In this document: positions 8,408 to 17,585 of the stretch, one piece after another
Position numbering within the stretch: position 1 is the stretch's first letter
Layout of the letters: every line of letters starts with the position of its first letter
Notes under the pieces: model-generated
Database searches by the model: none
Seen by the model: the letters and a program-made list of their open reading frames with translations, nothing else
What the model was told of the DNA's origin: nothing
Position numbers and translations under genes: made by a program
NCBI RefSeq assembly: GCF_019635455.1
Contig: NZ_JAHBZJ010000002.1
Span: 1-64,000, forward strand
From: Sphingomonas sp.
GTDB lineage: Bacteria > Pseudomonadota > Alphaproteobacteria > Sphingomonadales > Sphingomonadaceae
DNA: 64,000 bases
Reading direction: 5' to 3'

Positions 8408-9688
8408 ATGTCCCAAACGCATGTCGTGGTGCTTGGAGCGGGTCTGGGCGGAACGATCGCCGCCTATGAGATTCGCGGCGCCCTGGGGAACAAGGCGCGC
8501 GTCACCGTCGTCAACAAGGGCGACGACTATTGGTTTGTCCCCTCGAATCCGTGGGTGGCGGTCGGCTGGCGGCAGCCGGAAGCGATCCGGGTGAACCTGC
8601 CGCCGGTCATGGAAAAGAACGGCATCGCCTTCACCGGCGTCGGCGCGAAAAAAGTGCATCCGGGCGAAAACCGGATCGAGCTGAACGACGGCACGATCCT
8701 CACCTACGACTATCTTGTCATCGCCACCGGCCCGCAGCTCGCCTTCGACGAGATCGAGGGATTCGGGCCGGACGCACATACGCTTTCAATCTGCGAGACC
8801 GCGCACGCCAAGCAGGCACATGCCAGGTTCGAGGAACTATGTGCCAATCCTCGCCCGATCGTGGTCGGCGCCGCGCAGGGCGCGTCCTGCTATGGCCCGG
8901 CCTATGAAATGGCGATGGTGCTCGACACCGAGCTGAAGCGACGCAAGCTGCGCGACCGGGTTCCGATGACCTTTGTCACCCCGGAACCCTATATCGGGCA
9001 TCTGGGCCTTGATGGCGTCGGCGATACGAAGAGCCTGCTCGAAAGCGAGATGCGCGACCGTCACATCAAATGGATCACCAACGCGCGGGTGACGTCGGTC
9101 GATGAAGGGTCGATGCATGTCGAGGAAGTGAACGACGACGGATCGTTGAAACGGACCCACATGCTCGACTTCGGATGGGGCATGTTGATGCCTCCATTTC
9201 GCGGCGTCGAGGCGTTGATGGGCGTGGAGGGACTCGTCAATCCGCGCGGCTTCGTGCTTGTCGATGCGCATCAGCGCAATCCCACCTACCGCAACGTCTT
9301 TGCGCTTGGCGTGTGCATCGCGATCCCGCCCACGGGTCCGACCCCCGTCCCGGTCGGCGTTCCCAAGACCGGGTTCATGATCGAATCGATGGTCACCGCG
9401 ATTGCGGGCAACCTGAAGGACCTGCACGAGGGCCGGGAGACAAGCCATCAGGCGACATGGAATGCGATCTGCCTCGCCGATTTCGGCGACGGCGGGGTCG
9501 CGTTCGTCGCACAGCCGCAGATTCCGCCCCGAAACACCAACTGGTCCTCACACGGCAAATGGGTTCATCTCGCCAAGATCGGGTTCGAGAAATACTTCCT
9601 TCGCAAGGTTCGCAGGGGTGAGAGCGAACCCTTTTACGAAAAGCTCGCGCTGCATGTGCTCGGCATCAAGAAACTGCGTTTCGACTGA
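8408..9688 (+). CDS. Sulfide:quinone oxidoreductase-family flavoprotein
   Basis: A 426-residue FAD protein: VVVLGAGLGGTIAAYEIRG at the N-terminus binds the dinucleotide, DYLVIATGPQL closes the first FAD region, and FALGVCIAIPP with VGVPKTGFMIESM is the second FAD region typical of SQR enzymes. Candidate redox cysteines are in GASCYGPAYE, in GVCIAI and in AICLADFGDGG, the last being a conserved SQR position. SQR oxidises sulfide at the inner membrane, passes electrons to quinone and makes sulfane sulfur. It heads the plus-strand half of the divergent locus, followed 11 bases later by the DUF2892 gene. Subtype was not resolved by eye. Confidence 0.9.
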   Translation: MSQTHVVVLGAGLGGTIAAYEIRGALGNKARVTVVNKGDDYWFVPSNPWVAVGWRQPEAIRVNLPPVMEKNGIAFTGVGAKKVHPGENRIELNDGTILTYDYLVIATGPQLAFDEIEGFGPDAHTLSICETAHAKQAHARFEELCANPRPIVVGAAQGASCYGPAYEMAMVLDTELKRRKLRDRVPMTFVTPEPYIGHLGLDGVGDTKSLLESEMRDRHIKWITNARVTSVDEGSMHVEEVNDDGSLKRTHMLDFGWGMLMPPFRGVEALMGVEGLVNPRGFVLVDAHQRNPTYRNVFALGVCIAIPPTGPTPVPVGVPKTGFMIESMVTAIAGNLKDLHEGRETSHQATWNAICLADFGDGGVAFVAQPQIPPRNTNWSSHGKWVHLAKIGFEKYFLRKVRRGESEPFYEKLALHVLGIKKLRFD

Positions 9689-9699
9689 AAGGACCCGTC

Positions 9700-9903
9700 A
9701 TGAATCTCGATCGCGCCGTTCTGTCCTTTGCAGGGCTGATCGTCCTGCTCAGCGCAACCCTGGCGGTCACCGTCAATCAGTGGTGGATCGCGCTTACGCT
9801 GTTCGCCGGCCTGAACATGCTTCAGGCGAGCATTACCGGCTTCTGCCCGGCGGCAAAGATATTCAAGGCGCTTGGCGTGCGCCCGGGAACCGCGTTTCGC
9901 TGA
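9700..9903 (+). CDS. DUF2892 (YgaP-type) small membrane protein
   Basis: A 67-residue protein with two hydrophobic helices and the motif ITGFCPAAKIFKALG characteristic of DUF2892, the membrane part of YgaP-like rhodaneses. The GFCP cysteine near the end of helix 2 is conserved in the family. A GAAAGGA ribosome site precedes the ATG, 11 bases after the sulfide:quinone reductase stop, so the two are co-transcribed. DUF2892 proteins recur in bigR-type sulfide operons, where they are suspected to help move sulfur compounds or hold the sulfurtransferase at the membrane; the exact role is unknown. Confidence 0.88.
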   Translation: MNLDRAVLSFAGLIVLLSATLAVTVNQWWIALTLFAGLNMLQASITGFCPAAKIFKALGVRPGTAFR

Positions 9904-9915
9904 CGGGCGGCCCAC

Positions 9916-9993
9916 GGCCTCCGGCGCGCGTTCACCCGCGGCGCCATGACGGACCTGGACCGTCGGCGTAACGGTCGCGGTGCGCCGGAGGCC
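9916..9993. repeat. 12-bp perfect inverted repeat between convergent operons
   Basis: GGCCTCCGGCGC at 9916-9927 and GCGCCGGAGGCC at 9982-9993 are exact reverse complements with 54 bases between them. They fill the 99-base gap between the DUF2892 gene (plus) and cydC (minus), so a two-way transcription stop or RNA stem is likely. No T-run follows on either strand, so it is not a textbook intrinsic terminator. A smaller repeat, ACCGT/ACGGT, lies inside. Confidence 0.5.
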
Positions 9994-10002
9994 CCGCCGG
10001 CT

Positions 10003-11601
10003 TCACGCCGACCCGACACCGCCGATCGCGATGCTGCGGCCGGCAAGGACGAGCGGGGCGCGACGATGCGAGACGAGCAGCAGACCGGTGCCGGTCGCAT
10101 CCAGCCATGCGCGCAACCGGGCCACCAGCTGCGCCTCGGTCGCCGGGTCGAGTCCCTCGCTCGGCTCGTCGAGCAGCAGCCACGGTCGCCCCGCCAGCAG
10201 TGCGCGCGCGATCGCGAGCCGCTTGCGCTCCCCGCCCGACAACATGCCGCCCGCTTCGGCCAGCGGGGTGTCGATCCCCGCCTCCAGTGCCGCGACCCGG
10301 GTGTCGAGGCAGGCGACGTGCAGCGCCGCCGCCATCGCCGCGCCGTCAACTCCGGGGCGGGCCAGGCGCAGATTGTCGGCGATGGTTCCCGCGATCAGCA
10401 TCGGCTCCTGCGGCGCGAGTGCGAATTGTGCGGTCAGCCGCACGGCGCCGATATCCGCCACCGCCTCGCCCCCCAGCCGCAGCGGGTGAACGGGCGTGCG
10501 CATCCCCGCCAGCGCCTCGACCAGCCGGGTCTTGCCGCTGCCCGACGCGCCGGTCAGCGCCACCCGCGCGCCCGGCTCAAGCGTGATCCCGCCGATCGCG
10601 ATCGACAGCGGTTCCACCCGTGCAGGTGCGGGCCGCGCGCGCGCGTCGTCCAGCGCCGCAAGATCCATCAGGCGGATGAGACCCTGTTCGACGCTCGCCT
10701 GACGTACCGCAGTCCGGGCGAACGCGGCCATCGCCTCGATCGATGCGGTTGCCGCGAGCAGCGCCAGCGCCACGAACGCGGCGGGCGCGTCGCTCGTCGC
10801 CAACACCGCCGCAGTCGCGCATGCGCCGTAACATGCCAGCAGCGCGCTGACCTTTGCCTCGCCGATGAACAGCGCCGCGCGCGCGCGGTCCGCCTCACCG
10901 GCATGCAGTTCGATCGCGGCGATGGCACGATCGCCGATGCCATAGGCGATCACTTCCGGCCGCGCCGCCGCGAACTCCACGAAAGCGATGCGCAGATCGC
11001 CCAACGCCGCCGCCGCCTGCGCCGCCGGTCGGCGCGTCCAGCGTGCCGCCGCCGCGTGCAGGACCGGCGGCAAAGCCACCAGCATCAGCGCCAGCACGAG
11101 CGCAGGCAGCGGTCCCGCGACTGCCGCCAGCGCGACCGCAAAGGCGGCGGCGATCAGGCTCGCGGGGCGTGCGGGGCGGCGGATGATCAGGTCTTCCAGC
11201 GCCTCGATATCACCGATCAGCCGCGCGCTCGCGTCACCCCCCGACAGGTTCGGCGCACTGCGGCTATCCTGCGCCGCAAGCCGGGCGAACAGGCGCCCGC
11301 GCCAGTCGGCGATCGCGGTCAGCGCCGCCTGATGCCCGATCAGCCGCTCGCCATAGCGGGTCGCGGTACGCACGATCGCCAGCCCGCGGATCGCCGCGCT
11401 CGGGATCAGATAGTTGAACGCCATCACCGCCGCCGCGCCGCCGGCCCCCGCAATGGCCGCGCCGGTGAGGAACCAGCCCGACAGCGCCAGCAGCAGGATC
11501 GACGCGATCCCCGCCAGCGTTGCACACACCAGCGTCCAGCGCAGCAATCGGCGCGTATCCGGGCCAGTGGCGATGGCAAGCAGCGTGGCGAGGGGCGTCA
11601 C
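10003..11601 (-). CDS. cydC: Heterodimeric ABC exporter subunit CydC
   Basis: A 532-residue fused membrane-ATPase ABC exporter half. The first 300 residues are hydrophobic (helices near 20-60, 130-170, 240-290). The ATPase has Walker A TGASGSGKTRL, signature LSGGERKRLAIARALL, Walker B WLLLDEPSEGL and switch His in LLLVSHRR. With CydD it exports glutathione/cysteine to the periplasm, or handles heme, and is needed to assemble bd-type oxidase. Its start overlaps the cydD stop (ATGA at 11598-11601). Placement opposite cydABX supports the name. Confidence 0.9.
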   Translation of the reverse strand: MTPLATLLAIATGPDTRRLLRWTLVCATLAGIASILLLALSGWFLTGAAIAGAGGAAAVMAFNYLIPSAAIRGLAIVRTATRYGERLIGHQAALTAIADWRGRLFARLAAQDSRSAPNLSGGDASARLIGDIEALEDLIIRRPARPASLIAAAFAVALAAVAGPLPALVLALMLVALPPVLHAAAARWTRRPAAQAAAALGDLRIAFVEFAAARPEVIAYGIGDRAIAAIELHAGEADRARAALFIGEAKVSALLACYGACATAAVLATSDAPAAFVALALLAATASIEAMAAFARTAVRQASVEQGLIRLMDLAALDDARARPAPARVEPLSIAIGGITLEPGARVALTGASGSGKTRLVEALAGMRTPVHPLRLGGEAVADIGAVRLTAQFALAPQEPMLIAGTIADNLRLARPGVDGAAMAAALHVACLDTRVAALEAGIDTPLAEAGGMLSGGERKRLAIARALLAGRPWLLLDEPSEGLDPATEAQLVARLRAWLDATGTGLLLVSHRRAPLVLAGRSIAIGGVGSA

Positions 11602-13133
11602 AGCCGAACCTCCCGGTCGGCCACCGCAACCAGCGCGGGGTCGTGCGTCGCCGCGAGCACCGCCCGCTCTTTCGACAGGGCGACCAACAGCGCGACGATC
11701 GCGGCGGCACTCGCGGAATCCAGATCGGCGGTCGGCTCGTCGGCCAGGATCAGCGGCCGCGCAGACAGGATCGCCCGTGCGAGCCCCAGCCGCCGCCGCT
11801 CGCCGCCGGACAGGCCCGATCCGCGATGATCGAGCGGCAGGTCGAGGCCCACCCCCCGCGTGGCCAGCATGGCGGTAAGGCCGGTCTGCGCGATCGCCGC
11901 CAGGATCGCCGCATCCGCGACCGGGGCGCCCAGCGTCAGATTGTCGCGCAACGATCCCGGCAGGATCAGCGGTCGCTGCGCGGCCCAGGCGATTTCGTCC
12001 GGGGCGATCACACCGACCTCGCCCCCTGTCAGGTGCAGCTGGCCCGCGATCGCCGCCAACAGGCTCGTCTTGCCGCTTCCCGTCGGCCCGGTCAGCGCGA
12101 TCAGCCCGGTACGGCCCAGCGTCAGATCGACCGGGCCGATCGACACGCCTGGCCAGTCGATCCGCGCCGCCCGCACGGCCACCCCGTCAAACGCCCCGGC
12201 CGTCGCCACCGGTGGCAGCGGGGCCGGCAACCCGGCCAGCGCCGTCTGCGCCGCCTCACCCAACTGTTTTTCGTGATAAGCGGCGGCGAGGCGCCGCATC
12301 GGCAGATAGAATTCGGGCGCCATCGCCAGCGCAAAGAACGCCTCGCCCAGGGTCAGTCGCTCCGGGTCGGGAAAGGGGAGCAGGCCAAGCAGGCTGAACC
12401 CGCAATAGACCGCGACCAGCGCCACCGACAGCGCGGCGAAGAATTCGAGCACCGCGCTGGACAGAAACGCCGCGCGCAACACCACCATGGTCCGGTCGGC
12501 CAGATCGTGCGCCGCCGCCGACACTTGCCGCCCGATCCGCTCTTCCGCCCCGAAATGGCGAATGATCGGGAGCGCCCGGATGCGATCTACGAACAGGGCG
12601 GACAGCTGCGCCATCGCCGCCAGCTGCCGTTCCGACGCGCGCCGGGCGAGCGTGCCGGCCAGGATCATACCGATCACGAACGGCACCAGCGTCAGCAGCA
12701 GGATGCCCGCCGCCACCAGACTGGCGCAGGCGACGATCGCGGCGACCAGCAGCGGCGCGATGGCCGCCGCCGTCCGGATCGGCGCGAACCGCGCACGATA
12801 GGCCTCGATCGCCTGGCTGTGATCGAGCGCCAGCGTCGCGGCCGCGCCGATCGCGAGCGGCTGGGCGAGCGGTTCGGCGATCAGCCGCCGGGTCGCCGCC
12901 CGCCGCGCGGCACCGGCAACGCGCTGGGCAAAGGGGATCGCGGCGGCATGGACCGCGACGATCGCCGCCGCCCGAACCATGCCGCCGGCGATCATCGCCG
13001 CGATCGCGCGCGCCGGCCAGCCCTGTCCGCCGGCAAGGGCCGCGATTGCATCGGCCAGCCCGAACGCGAACAGCGCCGCGCCGGCCAGGTCGATGAGCCA
13101 GAACAGGCCGGCGATGGATCGTCGTTCCTTCAT
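11598..13133 (-). CDS. cydD: Heterodimeric ABC exporter subunit CydD
   Basis: A 511-residue ABC half-exporter with six hydrophobic helices, Walker A ALTGPTGSGKTSLLAAIAG, signature LSGGERRRLGLARAIL, Walker B LILADEPTADLD and switch His in VLAATHDPAL. It pairs with CydC. The phrase LGEAFFALAMAPEFYLPMRR in the membrane part is typical of CydD. It starts 128 bases from cydA on the opposite strand, so cydDC and cydABX share a divergent control region at 13134-13261, in which no TTGAT-N4-ATCAA (FNR/FixK) box could be found by eye. Confidence 0.92.
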   Translation of the reverse strand: MKERRSIAGLFWLIDLAGAALFAFGLADAIAALAGGQGWPARAIAAMIAGGMVRAAAIVAVHAAAIPFAQRVAGAARRAATRRLIAEPLAQPLAIGAAATLALDHSQAIEAYRARFAPIRTAAAIAPLLVAAIVACASLVAAGILLLTLVPFVIGMILAGTLARRASERQLAAMAQLSALFVDRIRALPIIRHFGAEERIGRQVSAAAHDLADRTMVVLRAAFLSSAVLEFFAALSVALVAVYCGFSLLGLLPFPDPERLTLGEAFFALAMAPEFYLPMRRLAAAYHEKQLGEAAQTALAGLPAPLPPVATAGAFDGVAVRAARIDWPGVSIGPVDLTLGRTGLIALTGPTGSGKTSLLAAIAGQLHLTGGEVGVIAPDEIAWAAQRPLILPGSLRDNLTLGAPVADAAILAAIAQTGLTAMLATRGVGLDLPLDHRGSGLSGGERRRLGLARAILSARPLILADEPTADLDSASAAAIVALLVALSKERAVLAATHDPALVAVADREVRL

Positions 13134-13261
13134 GCGTCCCGATCGGCTATGCAGGGTGTTCGCGCAATGAGCAGTAAGGGAAATCCCGAATAGGCGCTCG
13201 CGGCACCCCTGCCTAGGTCGCCTATCGGACCCATCAATTCGCGAAAGCGGGGGAATTAGCT

Positions 13262-14845
13262 ATGGATATGGCCGTCGTCGAGCTGTCGAGACTGCAATTC
13301 GCACTGACAGCCTTGTACCATTTTCTGTTCGTGCCGCTCACGCTCGGCCTGTCGTTCATGCTCGTCATCATGGAGACGGTGTATGTGATGACCGACCGGC
13401 CGATATGGCGCGACATCACCCGCTTCTGGGGAAAATTGTTCGGCATCAACTTCGTGCTGGGCGTCGCGACCGGGCTGACCATGGAATTCCAGTTCGGCAC
13501 CAACTGGTCCTATTATTCGCATTATGTCGGCGACATTTTCGGCGCGCCGCTCGCGATCGAGGGGCTCATGGCCTTCTTCCTCGAGGCGACGTTCGTCGGG
13601 CTGATGTTCTTCGGCTGGGACCGGATGAGCAAGCGCATGCACCTGCTCACCACCTTCATGGTGGCGCTCGGCACCAACTTGTCGGCGGTGTGGATCCTGG
13701 TCGCCAATGGCTGGATGCAGCATCCCGCCGGTGCGGTCTTCAATCCCGAAACGATGCGGATGGAGGTCGTCGATTTCATGGCGGTGATCTTCAACCCGGT
13801 CGCCCAGGCGAAGTTCGTTCACACCGTGAGCGCAGGCTATGTCATCGCCAGCACCTTCGTGCTGGGCGTGTCCGCCTGGTATCTGCTGAAGGGCCGGCAT
13901 CTCGACATCGCCAAGCGCAGCTTCGCGGTCGCCGCCGCCTTCGGCATGGCCTCTGCCCTGTCGGTCGTCGTGCTGGGCGACGAGAGCGGCTATGCGCTGA
14001 CCGACAACCAGAAGATGAAGCTCGCCGCGATTGAGGCCGAATGGCATACCGAACCCGCGCCGGCCGGCATCGGCGTGTTCGGCCTGCCATCGAACACCGG
14101 CCGCGAAACGCTGTATGAGGTCAAGGTCCCCTATGTGCTGGGCCTCATCTCGACGCGCAGCCTGAGCGGACAGGTCGAAGGGATCTTCCCGCTGGTCGCC
14201 AAGGCAAAGCTGCGCATCCAGAACGGCCTGATCGCCTATGACGCCGTCGAACGGCTCAAGGCGAACCGCACCGACCCGTCCGCACGGGAAGCGTGGGAGC
14301 GGAACAAGGACGATCTGGGCTATGCGCTGCTGCTGAAACGCTGGGTCGCCGATCCGCGCAGCGCCGACGCCGCGACGATCGATCGCGCGGCATGGTCCAC
14401 CGTGCCGAACGTCCCGGCGCTGTTCTGGCTGTTCCGCGGCATGGCGGGTATTGGCTTCGCGCTCATCGCCTTCTTCGGCGCGGCGCTCTATTTCGCCAAT
14501 TCGCGCAAGTTCGACCGGCGCTGGTTCCTGCGGCTTGCCCTGTGGATGATGCCGCTGCCCTGGCTCGCCGCCGAACTGGGCTGGGCGGTCGCCGAGATCG
14601 GGCGCCAGCCCTGGGCGGTCGATGGCGTGCTGCCCACCTTCCTGGGCGCGTCGAGCCTCACGGTGCCGCAGATCTGGACGACGATCATCGGCTTCACGCT
14701 CCTCTATGGCGGCCTCGCCATCATTGAGGTGCGGCTGATGCTCGCGACGATCCGCAAGGGACCCGAACGCTATGTGCCGTGGCGGCCGGGGGCCGACGCC
14801 GCCGGCGACGCCCCCAATCCTCATCTCGCCGTTCCCGCCGAATAA
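13262..14845 (+). CDS. cydA: Cytochrome bd ubiquinol oxidase subunit I
   Basis: A 527-residue polytopic membrane protein. The N-terminal SRLQFALTALYHFLFVPLTL carries the His that binds a b-type heme; GLTMEFQFGTNW and FEGT-like helix text (AIEGLMAFFLEATFVGLMFF) give the conserved Glu/His region; the periplasmic quinol-binding loop includes SLSGQVEGIFP. The enzyme reduces oxygen to water with quinol and has high oxygen affinity, so it works in low oxygen and resists sulfide and nitric oxide. ATG at 13262 follows GGGGGAA; a second ATG is two codons on. First gene of cydABX. Confidence 0.96.
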   Translation: MDMAVVELSRLQFALTALYHFLFVPLTLGLSFMLVIMETVYVMTDRPIWRDITRFWGKLFGINFVLGVATGLTMEFQFGTNWSYYSHYVGDIFGAPLAIEGLMAFFLEATFVGLMFFGWDRMSKRMHLLTTFMVALGTNLSAVWILVANGWMQHPAGAVFNPETMRMEVVDFMAVIFNPVAQAKFVHTVSAGYVIASTFVLGVSAWYLLKGRHLDIAKRSFAVAAAFGMASALSVVVLGDESGYALTDNQKMKLAAIEAEWHTEPAPAGIGVFGLPSNTGRETLYEVKVPYVLGLISTRSLSGQVEGIFPLVAKAKLRIQNGLIAYDAVERLKANRTDPSAREAWERNKDDLGYALLLKRWVADPRSADAATIDRAAWSTVPNVPALFWLFRGMAGIGFALIAFFGAALYFANSRKFDRRWFLRLALWMMPLPWLAAELGWAVAEIGRQPWAVDGVLPTFLGASSLTVPQIWTTIIGFTLLYGGLAIIEVRLMLATIRKGPERYVPWRPGADAAGDAPNPHLAVPAE

Positions 14846-14869
14846 GCGAACGCAAAGCGGAGAAGACTC

Positions 14870-16009
14870 ATGCCTCTCGATTACGAAACGCTCCGTCTGA
14901 TCTGGTGGGTGCTGCTCGGCGTGCTGCTGATCGGTTTCGCCCTTACCGACGGGTTCGATCTCGGCACCGCCGCGCTGTTGCCGTTCATCGGCAAGACCGA
15001 TGCCGAACGCCGGATGGTCATCAATACGGTAGGCGCCACCTGGGAAGGGAACCAGGTCTGGTTCATCCTTGGCGGCGGCGCGATCTTCGCCGCATGGCCC
15101 TTCGTCTATGCGGTCAGCTTTTCCGGCTTCTACCTGGCGATGTTCCTGGTGCTGTCGGCGCTGATCCTGCGTCCGGTCGCGTTCAAATATCGCTCCAAAC
15201 ATGCCGATGCGGCATGGCGCAGCCGGTGGGACTGGGCGCTGTTCGTCGGCGGCTTCGTCCCGGCGCTGGTGTTCGGGGTCGCGGTCGGCAACGTGCTGCT
15301 CGGCATTCCCTTCCGCCTCGATAGCGACCTGCGCTCCTTTTACGACGGATCGCTGCTCGGGCTGTTCACCCCCTTCACGCTGCTGACCGGCCTCTTGTCG
15401 GTGGCGATGCTGGTGCTGCATGGCGCCGGCTGGCTGAGCCTGAAGGCCGATGGGGTCGTGCGCGAACGGGCGCAGCGCTGGGGGCAGGTCGCGGCGGTGC
15501 TGGCGATCGCGCTCTTTGCGATCGGCGGGATCTTCGTCGCCTATGCCGGCATGGGGCTGCGCATCGAAGGGGCGATCGATCCGAACGGCCCGTCCAATCC
15601 GCATTATGCCAATGCGGTCGCGGCGCCGGGTGCCTGGCTCGACAATTACGGCCGCCACCCCTGGATGCTGATCGCCCCGGTGCTCGGCTTCCTGGGGCCG
15701 GTGCTCGCGTGGCTCGGCATTCGCGGGCGGCGCGACCTCGTCGTCTTCGCCGGATCGAGCATCGCCAATATCGGCATCATCTCGACCGTCGGCCTCGCGA
15801 TGTTCCCGTTCATCCTGCCCAGCTCGATCGATCCGGGATCCAGCCTCACGGTCTGGACCGCGTCGTCCAGCCACCTCACCCTCTTCATCATGCTGGGGGT
15901 CACGATCGTCTTCCTGCCGATCGTGCTCGCCTATACCGCCTGGGCATATCGGGTGATGTTCGGCCGCGTGACCGATGAAGAGGTCCGCCTCAACCCCGAT
16001 TTCTACTGA
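14870..16009 (+). CDS. cydB: Cytochrome bd ubiquinol oxidase subunit II
   Basis: A 379-residue protein with nine or so hydrophobic helices, starting [20 protein letters not shown], followed by [18 protein letters not shown], the signature of CydB, and [20 protein letters not shown]. It forms the heterodimer with CydA. It begins 24 bases after cydA with a GGAGAAG ribosome site and is followed after 23 bases by cydX. Length matches the family. Confidence 0.96.
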   Translation: MPLDYETLRLIWWVLLGVLLIGFALTDGFDLGTAALLPFIGKTDAERRMVINTVGATWEGNQVWFILGGGAIFAAWPFVYAVSFSGFYLAMFLVLSALILRPVAFKYRSKHADAAWRSRWDWALFVGGFVPALVFGVAVGNVLLGIPFRLDSDLRSFYDGSLLGLFTPFTLLTGLLSVAMLVLHGAGWLSLKADGVVRERAQRWGQVAAVLAIALFAIGGIFVAYAGMGLRIEGAIDPNGPSNPHYANAVAAPGAWLDNYGRHPWMLIAPVLGFLGPVLAWLGIRGRRDLVVFAGSSIANIGIISTVGLAMFPFILPSSIDPGSSLTVWTASSSHLTLFIMLGVTIVFLPIVLAYTAWAYRVMFGRVTDEEVRLNPDFY

Positions 16010-16032
16010 TCGCTCGACAAGGGAGATTTCCG

Positions 16033-16149
16033 ATGTGGTATTTCGCATGGATCCTGGGCCTCGGCCTCGCCGTGAGCGTCTCGGTCCTCAACGGCATCTG
16101 GCACGAGTTCCAGACCGATACGACCCAGGACCAGACGGTCCTCGACTGA
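16033..16149 (+). CDS. cydX: Cytochrome bd accessory peptide CydX
   Basis: A 38-residue peptide, MWYFAWILGLGLAVSVSVLN followed by a charged tail beginning GIWHEF. It has one membrane helix, and the WYFAWxLG start and the NGIWHE-type end are exactly those of CydX/CbdX peptides, which stabilise the hemes of the bd oxidase. GGGAGA precedes the ATG. It lies between cydB and hemN in the same direction. It is short enough to be missed by automatic gene calling. Confidence 0.93.
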   Translation: MWYFAWILGLGLAVSVSVLNGIWHEFQTDTTQDQTVLD

Positions 16150-16171
16150 CCCGCACGCCGGACGCCCGACC

Positions 16172-17494
16172 ATGCACCGCTATCTTCCCGACCTGGCCGG
16201 GCGCGCCGTGCCGCGATACACCAGCTACCCGACCGCAGCGGAGTTCACCGATGCAGTCGGGGCGAGCGACGCCGATGCGGGGATCGCGGCGATCCGGCGG
16301 GGCGATGCGGTCTCGCTCTATCTGCACATCCCCTATTGCCACGCGATCTGCTGGTATTGCGGGTGCAATACCGGCGCGATCGGCCGGGCGGACCGGTTGC
16401 AGCACTATGTCGATGCGCTGCTCGCCGAGATCGAACGGGCCGGGCCGCGCTGCGCCGGCCGGATCGTTTCGGTGCATTTCGGCGGCGGCAGCCCCAATGC
16501 GCTGACCCCGCTTCAGCTCGCCTCGATCGGACAGGCGCTGCGCGCGCGGTTCGACTTTGCCCCCGACGCCGAATGGGCCGCCGAGATCGACCCACGCAGT
16601 TTCACGCCGGCGCATGCACACGCCTTCGCCGCGATCGGCGTGCGCAGGATCAGCGTCGGCGCCCAGACCTTCGCTCCCCATGTCCAGCGCGCGATCGGGC
16701 GCGTCCAGCCATTCGGGGTGGTGCGGCGCGCGATCGGCTTCGCACGCGACGCGGGGATCGCCCGCATCAATCTCGACCTGATGTACGGCCTGCCGGGCCA
16801 GGGCCTCGACGACATCGCCGAAACGGTCGCCCGCGCACGCACGCTGTCCCCGGACCGCGTCGCGATGTTCGGCTATGCGCATCTGCCGCGCCTGTTGCCG
16901 CGCCAGCGGATGATCGACGACGACGCGCTTCCCGACGCGCAATCGCGCTTCTGGCAAAGCGCGCTTGCCCACGATCTGCTGGTCGAACAGGGCATGGTCG
17001 CGATCGGATTCGATCATTTCGCGGCACCGGGCGACAGCCTGGCCGTCGCCGCCGAAGCCGGTCGCCTGCGCCGGAATTTTCAGGGCTTCACCGACGATCC
17101 CGCCACCGTCCTGATCGGACTGGGCGCGTCCGCGATCAGCCAGTTCGGCACCGCGATCGTCCAGAACGAAAAACATGTCGGCCGTTACCGCATGCTCGCC
17201 GCCAACGGCGTGTCGCCGGCGGTACGCGGGGTGCGCCGCGACGGCGACGACCTGCTGCGCGGCGCGGCGATCGAACGGCTGTTGTGCGACGGCGCGATCG
17301 ATCTCGATACGCTGCCGTTCCGCATCCGCCCGGACGAACGCCGCTGGATCGAACTGGTCGATGCGGGGATCGTCACCCGTTCGGGATCGCGGGTCGCGAT
17401 CACCCGAACCGGTCGCCCCTATGCGCGCCTTGCCGCAGTGCTGTTCGATCGCCATCGCGCGGCCGGCCCGGCACGGTTCAGCAAGGCGGTCTGA
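16172..17494 (+). CDS. hemN: Oxygen-independent coproporphyrinogen III oxidase (radical SAM)
   Basis: A 440-residue radical SAM enzyme. LYLHIPYCHAICWYCGC contains the CxxxCxxC cluster motif, with the extra Cys typical of HemN. VHFGGGSPNAL and EIDPRSFTPAH are further HemN landmarks, and the C-terminal domain is present (LIGLGASAISQFG). It decarboxylates coproporphyrinogen III to protoporphyrinogen IX without oxygen. It starts 22 bases after cydX, so heme supply and the heme-rich bd oxidase appear to be co-expressed, a sensible low-oxygen pairing. Confidence 0.94.
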   Translation: MHRYLPDLAGRAVPRYTSYPTAAEFTDAVGASDADAGIAAIRRGDAVSLYLHIPYCHAICWYCGCNTGAIGRADRLQHYVDALLAEIERAGPRCAGRIVSVHFGGGSPNALTPLQLASIGQALRARFDFAPDAEWAAEIDPRSFTPAHAHAFAAIGVRRISVGAQTFAPHVQRAIGRVQPFGVVRRAIGFARDAGIARINLDLMYGLPGQGLDDIAETVARARTLSPDRVAMFGYAHLPRLLPRQRMIDDDALPDAQSRFWQSALAHDLLVEQGMVAIGFDHFAAPGDSLAVAAEAGRLRRNFQGFTDDPATVLIGLGASAISQFGTAIVQNEKHVGRYRMLAANGVSPAVRGVRRDGDDLLRGAAIERLLCDGAIDLDTLPFRIRPDERRWIELVDAGIVTRSGSRVAITRTGRPYARLAAVLFDRHRAAGPARFSKAV

Positions 17495-17525
17495 CCCCCC
17501 TTTCCTTTCACGATATCGTCCACTC

Positions 17526-17562
17526 AAAAAGGGGGCGGCACCATCAGGCGCCGCGCCCTCCT
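17526..17562 (-). terminator. Intrinsic terminator of ompW
   Basis: Read on the minus strand, a GC-rich stem (GGGCGCGGC pairing, with a small bulge, to GCCGCCCC around a GCCTGATGGT loop) is followed by TTTTT at 17530-17526. It lies about 25 bases past the stop of ompW. It also faces the end of hemN, which ends at 17494 on the other strand. Confidence 0.75.
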
Positions 17563-17585
17563 TCTGCTTCGGGCGAACGGTCGCG

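Noticed and set aside
13134-13261. FNR/FixK (TTGAT-N4-ATCAA) box between cydD and cydA
   Set aside because: No match or near-match was found by eye; only the AT-poor promoter-like gap is there.
13256-16048. A 930-codon open frame on the minus strand across cydA and cydB
   Set aside because: High-GC antisense frames stay open by chance; its amino acids are His/Asp/Arg-rich and repetitive, and cydABX is unmistakable on the plus strand. The same holds for the long antisense frames over the NRPS genes (20482-22902 and 25306-28137).
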